From JBBQDZ01 sp038237515 (lineage in GTDB: Bacteria; Actinomycetota; Thermoleophilia; Gaiellales; Gaiellaceae), in NCBI GenBank assembly GCA_038237515.1, contig JBBRYP010000001.1:62001-126000 (forward strand): DNA of 64,000 nt, given 5' to 3'. Position 1 is the first letter of the stretch, and every line of letters begins with the position of its first letter. Of the stretch, positions 17,113 to 25,259 are shown one piece after another. Position numbers and translations under genes: made by a program. The notes beneath the pieces were generated by a model. That model ran no database searches. It was not told the origin of the DNA and saw only the letters and a list, made by a program, of their open reading frames with translations.

Positions 17113-17817
17113 CTACCGTCCGCTCCGGACGGCGGGTCGCACGAACAGGCCTTCCGCCGCCCTGTCGCCGACCGACCGCTCGCCCCCGTTGACGCGGACG
17201 GTGAACTGTCCCGCCGAGGGGTGTGCCGCCTGCAGCTCGACCTCCGCCCCGGGCACGAGGCCCTGGTCGTAGAACCAGTGGAGAAGGTCGCCATCGTGCT
17301 CGGCGAGGCGGACGATCGTTGCGCGCTCGCCGGCCCCGAGCGCCGACAGGGGCGCCAGCTCGAGGTTCTCCGCCTGCTCGTGCTCGGTGTCGACGGGCCA
17401 GCCGTGGGGGCAGCGGTCCGGGTGCCCGAGCCGCTCCTCGATCCGCTCGACCATGTCGTCGGTGAACGTGTCGCCGAGCACGTCGGCGTGCACGTGCGCC
17501 TCGGCCGCCGTGTAGCCCATGAAGTCGGTGAGGAGCCGCTCGATGATCCGGTGCTTGCGAACCACCCGCTCCGCCCGCTCCCTTCCCTTCGCGGTGAGCA
17601 GAGCTTCCTTGTGTGCGCCGCGCTCGACGAGGCCCTCCGCCTCGAGCCGCTTCAGCATCTCGCCGGCCGAGGCCCGCGACACGCGGAGCATCTCGGCCAC
17701 CCGTGCGGCGAGGGTGGGCGATCCCGTCCCCGCCCCGAGCGGGCGGTACTCCCCGATCGGGAACGCGAGGAAGTAGATCGTCTCGAGGTACTCGTCGATC
17801 GAATGGCCCTGCGCCAC
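17113..17817 (-). CDS. DtxR-family metal-dependent transcriptional regulator
   Basis: 234 aa repressor of the DtxR/IdeR/MntR group. Residues 8-75 are a winged helix (EYLETIYFLA ... AEMLRVSRASAGEMLKRLEAEGLVE) with a 10-residue insertion between the first helices; the middle domain carries metal-ligand candidates (EAHVHADVLGD, ERLGHPDRCPHGWPV); the C-terminal third is a FeoA/SH3-like domain (VPGAEVELQAAHPSAGQFTVRV). It is divergent from the ZIP transporter, and a perfect palindrome lies between them, so it most likely represses the transporter (and perhaps itself) when the cognate metal is plentiful. Manganese, iron or zinc cannot be distinguished. Confidence 0.9.
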   Translation of the reverse strand: MAQGHSIDEYLETIYFLAFPIGEYRPLGAGTGSPTLAARVAEMLRVSRASAGEMLKRLEAEGLVERGAHKEALLTAKGRERAERVVRKHRIIERLLTDFMGYTAAEAHVHADVLGDTFTDDMVERIEERLGHPDRCPHGWPVDTEHEQAENLELAPLSALGAGERATIVRLAEHDGDLLHWFYDQGLVPGAEVELQAAHPSAGQFTVRVNGGERSVGDRAAEGLFVRPAVRSGR

Positions 17818-17853
17818 CGCGGCTTTGCTCCCCTTGCGGACGACCGGAGCTCG

Positions 17854-17861
17854 ACTATAGT
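17854..17861. promoter_or_regulatory. Shared bidirectional -10 (ACTATAGT)
   Basis: The octamer is its own reverse complement, giving TATAGT on each strand. On the + strand a TTGCGG -35 (17834-17839) lies 16 bp upstream, driving the ZIP gene. On the - strand it is suitably placed for the regulator gene, which has a purine-rich AGGGGAG ribosome site before its GTG. Confidence 0.55.
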
Positions 17862-17873
17862 GCTAGAGGCTCT

Positions 17874-17891
17874 TGTAAGGTAACCCTTACA
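17874..17891. promoter_or_regulatory. DtxR-type operator palindrome
   Basis: TGTAAGG-TAAC-CCTTACA: a perfect 7-bp inverted repeat with a 4-bp spacer, just downstream of the + strand -10 and ahead of the ZIP start. Length and symmetry fit DtxR-family operators; binding here would block the transporter transcript. Confidence 0.75.
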
Positions 17892-17916
17892 CCGACTGCA
17901 AGGAGTCCCACCCGGG

Positions 17917-18759
17917 TTGTCGTCCAGCCAGATCCTCCTCCTCGGCGCCCTCGCCGGCCTGACCATCTTCCTCGGGCTGCCGGTGGGCCGTCTGCGCTCG
18001 CCGAAACTCGGGCTGAAGGCGTTCCTGAGCGCGACGGCGACCGGGATCCTGCTGTTCCTGCTCTGGGACGTCCTCTCCGCCGGCATCGATCCCGTGGATG
18101 CGGCGCTGAGGTCCGCCAAGGACGGCGGCTCGTGGACCCGCTTCGCGGGCTATGGGGCCGTGTTCGCCGGCTGCTTCGCCCTCGGTCTTCTGAGCCTCGT
18201 CTACTACGACCGCTGGATGGGTGCGCAGCGGCGCAAGTCGATGCTCGGACCGGGGGCGGCCTCGGCAGGCGAGTTCGCCTTCGACGGCCCCGGCGCCCTC
18301 TCGCCCGCGCGGTGGCTCGCACTCCTGATCGCGAGCGGCATCGGGCTCCACAACTTCGCAGAGGGCCTCGCGATCGGGCAGTCGGCTGCGCGCGACCAGA
18401 TCAGCCTCGCCCTGATGCTCGTGATCGGCTTCGGGCTGCACAACGCGACCGAGGGGTTCGGGATCGTCGCCCCGCTCTCGGGTGACTCCAAGCTGCCGAG
18501 CTGGCGGTTTCTCGGGCTGCTGGGGGCGATCGGCGGCGGGCCCACCTTCCTCGGCACGATGCTCGGCCAGGCCTGGCAGAGCGAGGCGGTTTCGGTCGCG
18601 TTCCTGGCGCTCGCCGCAGGGTCGATCCTCTACGTGGTCATGGAGCTCCTGAACGTCTGCCGGAAGTTCGGCACGAGGACCGTCGTGGCCTGGGGCGTGC
18701 TGCTCGGGCTCCTGCTCGGCTTCGCCACCGACTTCGTGCTCGTCGCGGCCGGCGTCTAG
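17917..18759 (+). CDS. ZIP-family divalent metal transporter
   Basis: 280 aa, about eight membrane segments. Transmembrane helices IV and V hold the ZIP metal-site motifs HNFAEG (IGLHNFAEGLAIG, about residue 147) and HNATEG (LHNATEGFGI, about residue 175). The family moves Zn, Fe or Mn toward the cytoplasm. The TTG at 17917 has AAGGAG 12 nt upstream, a rather long spacing, so the exact start is uncertain. Control by the divergent DtxR-family protein is indicated by the operator in the shared promoter. Confidence 0.88.
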   Translation: MSSSQILLLGALAGLTIFLGLPVGRLRSPKLGLKAFLSATATGILLFLLWDVLSAGIDPVDAALRSAKDGGSWTRFAGYGAVFAGCFALGLLSLVYYDRWMGAQRRKSMLGPGAASAGEFAFDGPGALSPARWLALLIASGIGLHNFAEGLAIGQSAARDQISLALMLVIGFGLHNATEGFGIVAPLSGDSKLPSWRFLGLLGAIGGGPTFLGTMLGQAWQSEAVSVAFLALAAGSILYVVMELLNVCRKFGTRTVVAWGVLLGLLLGFATDFVLVAAGV

Positions 18760-18776
18760 CTCTAGCGGCTCCGGCG

Positions 18777-18782
18777 TACGCT
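18777..18782 (+). promoter_or_regulatory. -10 element of priA, leaderless geometry
   Basis: TACGCT ends 7 nt before the GTG at 18790. Confidence 0.5.
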
Positions 18783-18789
18783 GCGGCTC

Positions 18790-20712
18790 GTGCCCTACGC
18801 GTCCGTCTACCCGCTCGTGAGCGCTCGCGCGCTCTCGCGCCCGTTCACCTACGAGGTGGACGAGGGCGTGGGGAAGGGTGCGGTCGTCGCCGTGCCCTTC
18901 GGTCGCTCCCGGCGGCGCGGGGTCGTCGTCGAGCTCGGCACCGAGCCGCCTTCGGGGATCCAGATCGCGCGGGCGGAGCGCGTGCTGGACACGGTCTCGC
19001 CCGAGCTCGTCGACCTCGCTCTCTGGGTCGCCGACTACTACGGGTCGACGCCCGCGCGCGCGCTCGAGCTCGTGGCGCCGGTGAAGCGGGCGCGTCGCAG
19101 GGAACGGCGGCAGCCCTCCGAGCGGCACGCGTTTGGAGGCGAGGCCGAGCCTCGCGCTCTGAGCACTTCCCAGCGGGCTGTGCTCGAGCGGGTCGAGCGC
19201 GCCTTCGAGGAGGGCGGCGGCAACCTCCTCCTCCACGGCGCCACCGGGAGCGGCAAGACGGAGGTGTACCTCCAAGCGTGCGCCCGCGCGCTCGATCGCG
19301 GTCGCGGCGCGATCGTCCTCGTGCCCGAGATCGCCCTCACGCCCCAGGCTCTCGGCCGCTTCCGCGCCCGCTTCGCGGACCGGGTCGCCGTGCTGCACTC
19401 CGGACTATCGGACGCCGAGCGGCGGGACGAGCGCGTTCGGATCGCCTCCGGCGAGGCCTCGGTCGTCGTCGGGGCCAGGTCGGCGGTCTTCGCGCCCATT
19501 CCGCGGCTCGGCCTCGTCTGCATCGACGAGGAGCACGACCAGTCGTACAAGCAGGAATCCGATCCGCGCTACGACGCGCGCACGGTCGCCGCGAAGCGGG
19601 CCGCGCTCGAGGGCGCCGTCGCGCTCTTCGGAAGCGCGACGCCGCGCCCGGAGAGCTGGGCGACGCTCGAGCGGCTGGAGCTCGGCGGGCGGCTCGCCGG
19701 CTCCCTCCCGCCGGTGCGGATCGTCGACCTGCGTCGCGAGGCGGGATACCCGCTGTCGGCGCCACTCCTCCACGAGCTCGGCCGGATCGGCGAGCAGGGA
19801 GGCAAGGCGATTCTCCTTCTCAACCGCCGGGGCGTCGCGCCCGCGCTCCACTGTCGGGCCTGCGGGGTGACACGCCGCTGCCCCGACTGCGACGTCTCGC
19901 TCGTCCTCCACCGGAGCGGCAATCTGCGCTGCCACCACTGCGGCCGCTCGGAGCCGGCCCCGCTGAGCTGCCCGGAGTGCGGCTCCACCGAGCTCGCCCG
20001 AATCGGCGCCGGGACGCAGCGGCTCGAGCGAGAGCTCCAGGAGAGCGTCCCCGAGCTGGAGGTGATCCGGCTCGACGCCGACAGCGCGCGATCCCCGGAG
20101 GAGCTGACGGCCGCGCTCGCTCGCTTCGCGGTCGCCGATCGAGCCGTGCTGGTCGGAACGCAGATGGTCGCGAAGGGCCACCACTTCACGGGTGTCGCGC
20201 TCGCGGCGGTCGTGGATGCGGACACCGCGCTGGCACTGCCGGACTTCCGCGCCGAGGAGCGTACGTTCCAGCTTCTGACCCAGCTCGCCGGCCGGAGCGG
20301 CCGGGACGCGCCCGGGCGCGTGCTGATCCAGACCTTCCAGCCGGACGCGCGCCCGATCGCGATGGCGGCGCGACACGACGTCGAACGGTTCCTTGCCGGC
20401 GAGCTCGAGCGGCGGCGGGAGCTCGGCTACCCGCCGTTTCGCCACGTCGTCCGCCTCGTCGTCTCCGGGCCCGGCCCGGAGGAGCCGATGCGCGCGCTCG
20501 AGGAGCTCCGGGGCGGGCTGGGGGAGCCCGAGGCGCTCGGTCCGGCGCCGCTGCTCCGGCTCCGCGGTCGCCACCGCGCGCAGCTCGTCGTCAAGACCGC
20601 GCATCCGCGCCGGGTCGCCGCGCGGGCCGGCCGCCTGCTCTCGGCGGCGGCCCCGGCGATGCGGCGGGCAGGCCTGGCAGCGGTCGTGGACGTCGATCCC
20701 CAGACGGTCTGA
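18790..20712 (+). CDS. priA: Primosomal protein N' (replication restart helicase)
   Basis: 640 aa. N-terminal 3'-DNA-binding domain, then a superfamily 2 helicase core with Walker A LLHGATGSGKTEVYL (about residue 143) and DEEH box (CIDEEHDQSYKQ, about residue 243), followed by eight cysteines in four CxxC pairs (CRACG, CPDCD, CHHCG, CPECG, about residues 356-400) that bind two zinc ions, then the C-terminal helicase domain. Unlike many actinobacterial PriA proteins, which have lost helicase motifs, the Walker A and B residues are intact here. It heads priA-def-fmt-rsmB, a widespread gene order. Confidence 0.94.
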   Translation: MPYASVYPLVSARALSRPFTYEVDEGVGKGAVVAVPFGRSRRRGVVVELGTEPPSGIQIARAERVLDTVSPELVDLALWVADYYGSTPARALELVAPVKRARRRERRQPSERHAFGGEAEPRALSTSQRAVLERVERAFEEGGGNLLLHGATGSGKTEVYLQACARALDRGRGAIVLVPEIALTPQALGRFRARFADRVAVLHSGLSDAERRDERVRIASGEASVVVGARSAVFAPIPRLGLVCIDEEHDQSYKQESDPRYDARTVAAKRAALEGAVALFGSATPRPESWATLERLELGGRLAGSLPPVRIVDLRREAGYPLSAPLLHELGRIGEQGGKAILLLNRRGVAPALHCRACGVTRRCPDCDVSLVLHRSGNLRCHHCGRSEPAPLSCPECGSTELARIGAGTQRLERELQESVPELEVIRLDADSARSPEELTAALARFAVADRAVLVGTQMVAKGHHFTGVALAAVVDADTALALPDFRAEERTFQLLTQLAGRSGRDAPGRVLIQTFQPDARPIAMAARHDVERFLAGELERRRELGYPPFRHVVRLVVSGPGPEEPMRALEELRGGLGEPEALGPAPLLRLRGRHRAQLVVKTAHPRRVAARAGRLLSAAAPAMRRAGLAAVVDVDPQTV

Positions 20713-20717
20713 GGATC

Positions 20718-20723
20718 TACACT
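20718..20723 (+). promoter_or_regulatory. -10 element of def, leaderless geometry
   Basis: TACACT ends 9 nt before the ATG at 20733. Confidence 0.5.
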
Positions 20724-20732
20724 GGCCGCGCC

Positions 20733-21302
20733 ATGGCCGAGGACGAAGGGCAGGACAGCAAGGAGGAGCTCGACCCGGAGCGCGAGGCGCGGCGGCGGCT
20801 GGCCCTGATCCAGATCCGTCAGTACCCCGACCCGGCCCTGCGGCTTCGTGCGCACGAGGTGGAGGCCTTCGACGAGGATCTCGCAGCGCTGGTCGAGCGG
20901 CTGACGCGCCTGATGCGCGACGCGAACGGCGTCGGGCTCGCCGCGACCCAGGTCGGTGTCCTGCGCCGGGTCTTCGTCTTCCGGCGCTCGGAGGACGAGG
21001 CGGTGGCCGTCGTCAACCCGCGCATCGTCGAGCGCGGAGCGGAGCGGGGAAGCGACGACGAAGGCTGTCTCTCGCTGCAGGGCGTGCACGTGCCGGTCGA
21101 GAGGGACGCGGCGGTGACGCTCGCCGGCTTCGACCCCCGAGGGTCCGAGCTCTCGCTCGAGCTCGAGGAGCTCGAGGCACGGGTCGTCCAGCACGAGCTC
21201 GACCACCTCGACGGCGTCCTCATCCTCGACCGGACGACCGCCGAGGCACGGCGGGAGGCGTTGGCGGCGCTACGCCCGCAGCCCATCCTGACGTCGGCCT
21301 GA
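20733..21302 (+). CDS. def: Peptide deformylase
   Basis: 189 aa metalloenzyme removing the formyl group from nascent N-terminal methionine. All three family motifs are intact: GVGLAATQ (about residue 67), EGCLSL with the Cys metal ligand (about residue 110), and HELDHLDG with both His ligands and catalytic Glu (about residue 153). The first 25 residues are a charged extension. The much longer open frame upstream is a shadow of priA. It acts with fmt, whose start overlaps the def stop. Confidence 0.95.
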   Translation: MAEDEGQDSKEELDPEREARRRLALIQIRQYPDPALRLRAHEVEAFDEDLAALVERLTRLMRDANGVGLAATQVGVLRRVFVFRRSEDEAVAVVNPRIVERGAERGSDDEGCLSLQGVHVPVERDAAVTLAGFDPRGSELSLELEELEARVVQHELDHLDGVLILDRTTAEARREALAALRPQPILTSA

Positions 21303-22138
21303 GCGCCCCCGGCCCGATCGGGGTGGCCGCGACCGCGCCCTTCGGCGCGGACGTGCTCGAGCGGCTCGCGGCGCGCCACGAGGTGGCCTTCCTGCTGACC
21401 CGCCCCGACGCCCCTCGTGGCCGAGGCCGCCGGCCCGGCGCGAGCGCAGCCAAGGAGGCCGCGCTGCGGCTCGGGATCGAGGTGCGCCAGCCAGAGCGGC
21501 CGGACGCATCACTCGGGCTCGGCGTATCGACGGTCGTGGTAGCGGCATACGGCCTGTTGATCCCCGACACGCTCCTCGAGCGCGCGCTGTGGCTCAACGT
21601 CCACCCCTCGGTCCTGCCCCGCTGGCGCGGCGCGGCCCCGGTCGAGCGCGCGATCATGGCCGGCGATCGCGAGACAGGCGTGACGATCCACCGGACGGTC
21701 AGCGAGCTCGACGCCGGGCCGGTTGCCGCCCAACGGCGATTCGCGATTGCGCAGGACGACGACGCCGGCGCCGTGTTCGAGAACGCTGCGGCGGCGGCGG
21801 CCGAGCTGCTCGAGGCGGTGCTGGCGGCGGAGGAGCCGCAGTTCATCCCGCAGAGCTCGGAGGGGGTGACCTATGCCGAGAAGCTCGGCCCTGCCGACCG
21901 AGAGCTCGACTGGAGCCGTCCGGCGCATGAGTCGCTCAACCGCATTCGCGCCCTGTCCCCGCACGTCGGCGCGCGAGGCGAGGTGCTGGGCCGCCGGGTG
22001 ATCGTCTGGCGGGCGAGGCTCGCCGGAAGCGATGCCCGAGCGGACGCTCCGCTCGCCGGAGGCCTCGAGCTGGTCGAGGTTCAACCGGAGGGACGCCGGC
22101 GGATGACGAGTGGCGAGTTCCTGCGCGGCCTCAGATGA
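21299..22138 (+). CDS. fmt: Methionyl-tRNA formyltransferase, probable CTG start
   Basis: 279 aa enzyme that formylates initiator Met-tRNA. The core motif HPSVLPRWRGAAPVERAI (about residue 101) and the C-terminal domain (LDWSRPAHESLNRIRALSPHVGA) are clear. No ATG, GTG or TTG precedes the first beta strand (IGVAATAPFG): the only options are CTG at 21299, overlapping the def stop as CTGA like the NTGA overlaps elsewhere, or the GTG at 21323, which would remove part of strand 1. CTG is preferred. At about 280 residues it is shorter than the usual 310, mostly in N-terminal loops. Confidence 0.85.
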   Translation: MSAPGPIGVAATAPFGADVLERLAARHEVAFLLTRPDAPRGRGRRPGASAAKEAALRLGIEVRQPERPDASLGLGVSTVVVAAYGLLIPDTLLERALWLNVHPSVLPRWRGAAPVERAIMAGDRETGVTIHRTVSELDAGPVAAQRRFAIAQDDDAGAVFENAAAAAAELLEAVLAAEEPQFIPQSSEGVTYAEKLGPADRELDWSRPAHESLNRIRALSPHVGARGEVLGRRVIVWRARLAGSDARADAPLAGGLELVEVQPEGRRRMTSGEFLRGLR

Positions 22139-23343
22139 GCGTCGCGCCGGCGCGCCGGGCGGCCTACCAGGTCGTCCTGCGCGTCTTCGAGCAGGAGGCA
22201 TACGCCGATCGAGCCTTCGCCACCGCGGCCGCAGCGCTCGACGAGCGCGATCGGGCGCTCGCGCAGCGGCTCGCCTACGGCACGGTCCAACGCGCTCGGA
22301 CGCTCGACCACGCGATCGAGGCGCTCGGACGCCGGCCGGTGCGGAAGCTCGATCCGCCGGTGCGGGCGGCGCTGCGCCTGGGCGCCTTCCAGCTGGCGTT
22401 CCTCGACGGGATTCCCGACCACGCCGCTGTGAACGAGTCGGTCGAGCTCGTGCGGACAGCGGGGCTCGAGCGGGCGGTCGCGTTCACGAATGCCGTCATG
22501 CGCCGGCTCGCCGGTGGGATCCGGGAGCTCGTCCACGCGCTTCCCGAGGGACCGCTCCGCCACTCCTACCCCGACTGGATTCACGAGGTCTGGCAGCGGG
22601 ACCTGGGACGCGAGGACGCGTTGGCGCTGATGCGCGTGCAGAACGAGGCGCCTGAGACGGTGGTCAGGCTCGTGCGGGGCGAGATCGAGGGCGAGGCGAC
22701 GGATGTCCCCGGTGCCTATCGCGTCGCGAGGGTCGACGAGCGGGCGCTCGCCGAGGGGCGGATCTGGCCGCAGAGCCGCGGGTCTCAGCTCGCGGCGCTC
22801 GCGGTCGGGGCACGAGAGGGCGAACGGGTTCTCGACCTCTGCGCCGCGCCCGGCGGGAAGGCGACCCAGCTCGGGGGCGAGGTCGTCGCAGTCGAAGTGC
22901 ATCCGGGTCGTGCGCGCGAGCTCGAGGAGAACCGGCGCCGGCTGGGCGCCTCTCACGTGCGGGTCGTCGAGGCGGACGGGCTGGCCCTCCCGCCGGACCT
23001 CACCGGCTTCGACCGTGCGCTCGTGGACGCTCCGTGCTCGGGGCTCGGAGTGCTTGCAGCGAGGCCGGATCTCCGCTGGCGTGCGCGTCCACTGCCCGAG
23101 CTTCAGCTGGAGCTGCTGCGTGCGGCGGCGGCGCGAGTCCGTCCCGGGGGGACGGTCACCTACTCGGTGTGCACCCTCAACGCGGACGAGAACGAGGCAA
23201 TCGTCGACGCCATGGGCCTGCAGCCCGACGACCTGGGTGCCGAGTGGCCGTCGTTCCGGCATCCGCGGAGGCCCTCGTTCCTCCTGACGCTGCCGCACCG
23301 GCACGGCACCTCCGGCTTCTTCGTCGCGCGCCTGCGGACGTAG
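22135..23343 (+). CDS. rsmB: 16S rRNA m5C967 methyltransferase
   Basis: 402 aa. Residues 1-135 form a NusB-like RNA-binding domain (RRAAYQVVLRVFEQEAYADRA ... DHAAVNESVELVR). The methyltransferase follows with SAM motif CAAPGGKATQLGG (about residue 239), and two catalytic cysteines in DAPCSGLGVLAARPDLRW and TYSVCTLN. Rossmann-fold m5C methyltransferases of this type act on 16S rRNA C967. ATGA overlap with fmt. Confidence 0.92.
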   Translation: MSVAPARRAAYQVVLRVFEQEAYADRAFATAAAALDERDRALAQRLAYGTVQRARTLDHAIEALGRRPVRKLDPPVRAALRLGAFQLAFLDGIPDHAAVNESVELVRTAGLERAVAFTNAVMRRLAGGIRELVHALPEGPLRHSYPDWIHEVWQRDLGREDALALMRVQNEAPETVVRLVRGEIEGEATDVPGAYRVARVDERALAEGRIWPQSRGSQLAALAVGAREGERVLDLCAAPGGKATQLGGEVVAVEVHPGRARELEENRRRLGASHVRVVEADGLALPPDLTGFDRALVDAPCSGLGVLAARPDLRWRARPLPELQLELLRAAAARVRPGGTVTYSVCTLNADENEAIVDAMGLQPDDLGAEWPSFRHPRRPSFLLTLPHRHGTSGFFVARLRT

Positions 23344-23356
23344 GATCGCTCGAGTA

Positions 23357-24040
23357 GTGATCTGGCGGGAGCGGGTACGGAGCGTCGAGGTGGAGCCGTC
23401 GCTCTACGCGGCGGACTTCGCACGGCTCGGGGCCGAGATCGAGGCGCTCCTCGACGCCGGCGCCCGCGTTTTCCACTTCGACGTCGGCGACGGGCACTTC
23501 GTGCCGCCGGTGACGATCGGCCCGATCGTGCTGCGGTCGATCTCGAAGCTCGTCCGGCGGAGGGGCGGCATGTTCGACTGCCACCTCATGGTCGAGCGCC
23601 CGGAGCACCACTTCGAGGCGATCGCGGAGGCGGGCGGGGACAGCGTCACCTTCCACGTCGAGGCTGTGCCGGACGTCGCAGCGACGGCCGCAGCGGCGCG
23701 AGTCCACGGCCTCGGGGTCGGCCTCGCCTTCAACCCGGAGACCGCGCCGGCGGAGGTGGCTCGGGCGGCGGACGCGGTCGATCTCGTCCTGTGCATGAGC
23801 ATCCACCCCGGCTACTCGGGCCAAGCCTTCATGCCGAACGCCTATGCACGAATACGAGAGCTTCGCCGGCTGCTCCCGCCCGGCGTGCGCGTTCAGGTCG
23901 ACGGGGGAGTCGGCGACGAGAACGTGCGGGAGTTGAGGCGCTGCGGGGCCGATCTCTTCGTCTGCGGCACGGCGGTCTTCGGCGATGCAGGCCCCGCCGC
24001 CGGCTACGCGCGTATCGTCGAGTCGGTCGAGGCTCCGTGA
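23357..24040 (+). CDS. rpe: Ribulose-phosphate 3-epimerase
   Basis: 227 aa TIM-barrel enzyme interconverting ribulose-5-phosphate and xylulose-5-phosphate. Motifs: EPSLYAADFARLG, HFDVGDGHFVPPVTIG (metal His/Asp), FDCHLMVERPE, MSIHPGYSGQAFMPNA and VDGGVGDENV. Compared with most Rpe proteins the first metal block reads HFDVGDG rather than H.DVMDG, a conservative change. A TAGGAT -10 (23341-23346) lies 10 nt before the GTG. The GTGA overlap with ribD makes it first gene of the riboflavin operon, fitting its role near ribulose-5-phosphate, a RibB substrate. Confidence 0.92.
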   Translation: MIWRERVRSVEVEPSLYAADFARLGAEIEALLDAGARVFHFDVGDGHFVPPVTIGPIVLRSISKLVRRRGGMFDCHLMVERPEHHFEAIAEAGGDSVTFHVEAVPDVAATAAAARVHGLGVGLAFNPETAPAEVARAADAVDLVLCMSIHPGYSGQAFMPNAYARIRELRRLLPPGVRVQVDGGVGDENVRELRRCGADLFVCGTAVFGDAGPAAGYARIVESVEAP

Positions 24041-24978
24041 ACCCGCTCGGCCGCGCCCTCGAGCTCGCAGAGCGCGGGCGCGGGACGACGCGGCCGAATC
24101 CCGTCGTCGGCGCCGTCGTCGTTCGCGACGGGCAGGTGGTGGGGGAGGGGTGGCACGAGCGGGCCGGCGGTCCCCACGCCGAGATCGTCGCCCTCCGGGC
24201 CGCCGGCGAGGCCGCGCGCGGCTCCGTCCTCTACGTCACGCTCGAGCCCTGCGCCCACAGCGGCCGAACGGGGCCCTGCACCGAGGCGATCCTTGCCGCG
24301 GGCGTGTCGAGGGTCGTGGCCGGGGCGCTCGATCCGGACCCGAAGGCGGCGGGTGGGCTGCGGCGCCTGCACGAGGCGGGCGTGGAGGTGGAGCTCGTCG
24401 ACTCCTTCGAAGCGAGGGCCCAGAACGAGGCGTGGCGAACCTGGGCGAGCCTGCGGCGGCCCTTCGTCACCTACAAGGCGGCCGTCTCGCTCGACGGTCG
24501 GGTGACCGTGCCGGGCAGGCGCTGGGTCACCGGTGAGGAGAGCAGGCGGCTCGTGCACGAGTTGCGGGCGCGAAGCGACGCCGTCGCGGTGGGCATGGGA
24601 ACCGTCCGGGCAGACGCTCCGGCGCTCAGCGCCCGCGGCGTGGAGGCGCCCCGGCAGCCCCGCCGCCTGGCCTTCGGGCGCGGGCCGCTGCCGCCGGACT
24701 CGGAGCTCGAGCTCGTGCAGGCGCCGCTCGCCGAGGCTCTGTCGCAGCTTGCTGTGGAAGGCGTTCAGTCGCTCCTCCTCGAGGGTGGGCCGTCCCTCGC
24801 GACCTCGTTCCTGGCTGCGGATCTCGTCGACGGGCTCCTACTGTTCGTCGCGCCGGTGGTCTCCGGCGCAGGGCCGCACGTCCTCGGCGACCTCGCCGCG
24901 CGGGTTCGCCTGACCCGTTTGGCGTCGCGCCAGGTCGGTGAGGACATCCTCCTGAACGGTTATGTCCACGAGCCCTGA
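24037..24978 (+). CDS. ribD: Riboflavin biosynthesis deaminase/reductase
   Basis: 313 aa bifunctional enzyme. Residues 1-140 are the pyrimidine deaminase with zinc motifs PHAEIVAL and EPCAHSGRTGPCTEAI; residues 145-313 are the NADPH reductase (TYKAAVSLDGRVTVPGRRWVTG, GMGTVRADAP, LLEGGPSLATSFLA). Together they perform the second and third steps from GTP. The GTG at 24037 overlaps the rpe stop; the open frame upstream is an rpe shadow. Somewhat short in the reductase but all landmarks are present. Confidence 0.92.
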   Translation: MNPLGRALELAERGRGTTRPNPVVGAVVVRDGQVVGEGWHERAGGPHAEIVALRAAGEAARGSVLYVTLEPCAHSGRTGPCTEAILAAGVSRVVAGALDPDPKAAGGLRRLHEAGVEVELVDSFEARAQNEAWRTWASLRRPFVTYKAAVSLDGRVTVPGRRWVTGEESRRLVHELRARSDAVAVGMGTVRADAPALSARGVEAPRQPRRLAFGRGPLPPDSELELVQAPLAEALSQLAVEGVQSLLLEGGPSLATSFLAADLVDGLLLFVAPVVSGAGPHVLGDLAARVRLTRLASRQVGEDILLNGYVHEP

Positions 24979-25219
24979 ACGCACCGCCAGCCCAGAGGAC
25001 CGGATCGTCGGGCTTCTCTCACACTGGCTGGCCCGCCACGTCGACAACGCCGGGCTCCGCCGGGAGCTCACGGCGATCGGCACCGCCGGGCTCGGGGCGG
25101 GCGAGGCGGAGGTCGTCAGGGAGCTCCTGGCGGAGCTGGAAGGCAGCGACTCCGTCGCCCGAGGGGCGCTCGAGCCCCTCGTGCGCGAGGCGATCGAGGC
25201 GCTGGCGATCGGCGTCTGA
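24962..25219 (+). CDS. Hypothetical protein in the riboflavin operon, 85 aa
   Basis: Not recognised. Acidic, mainly helical (IVGLLSHWLARHVDNAGLRRELTAI, then EAEVVRELLAELEGSDSVARGALEPLVREAIEALAIGV). The ATG overlaps the end of ribD by 17 nt and the gene ends 40 nt before ribE, so it sits inside the rib cluster. No signal peptide or cofactor motif. Codon bias matches its neighbours. Its position suggests a role tied to flavin synthesis, but nothing in the sequence shows one. Confidence 0.6.
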   Translation: MSTSPERTASPEDRIVGLLSHWLARHVDNAGLRRELTAIGTAGLGAGEAEVVRELLAELEGSDSVARGALEPLVREAIEALAIGV

Positions 25220-25246
25220 GCGCCCGCCGGCCCCAGGCGTCGCCAG

Positions 25247-25252
25247 TAGCCT
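25247..25252 (+). promoter_or_regulatory. -10 element of ribE, leaderless geometry
   Basis: TAGCCT ends 7 nt before the GTG at 25260. Confidence 0.45.
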
Positions 25253-25259
25253 TCGCGTC

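Noticed and set aside
20393..21302. N-terminal extension of fmt into the def gene
   Set aside because: The frame is open but the translation upstream of CTG 21299 has no similarity to the family and overlaps def wholly.
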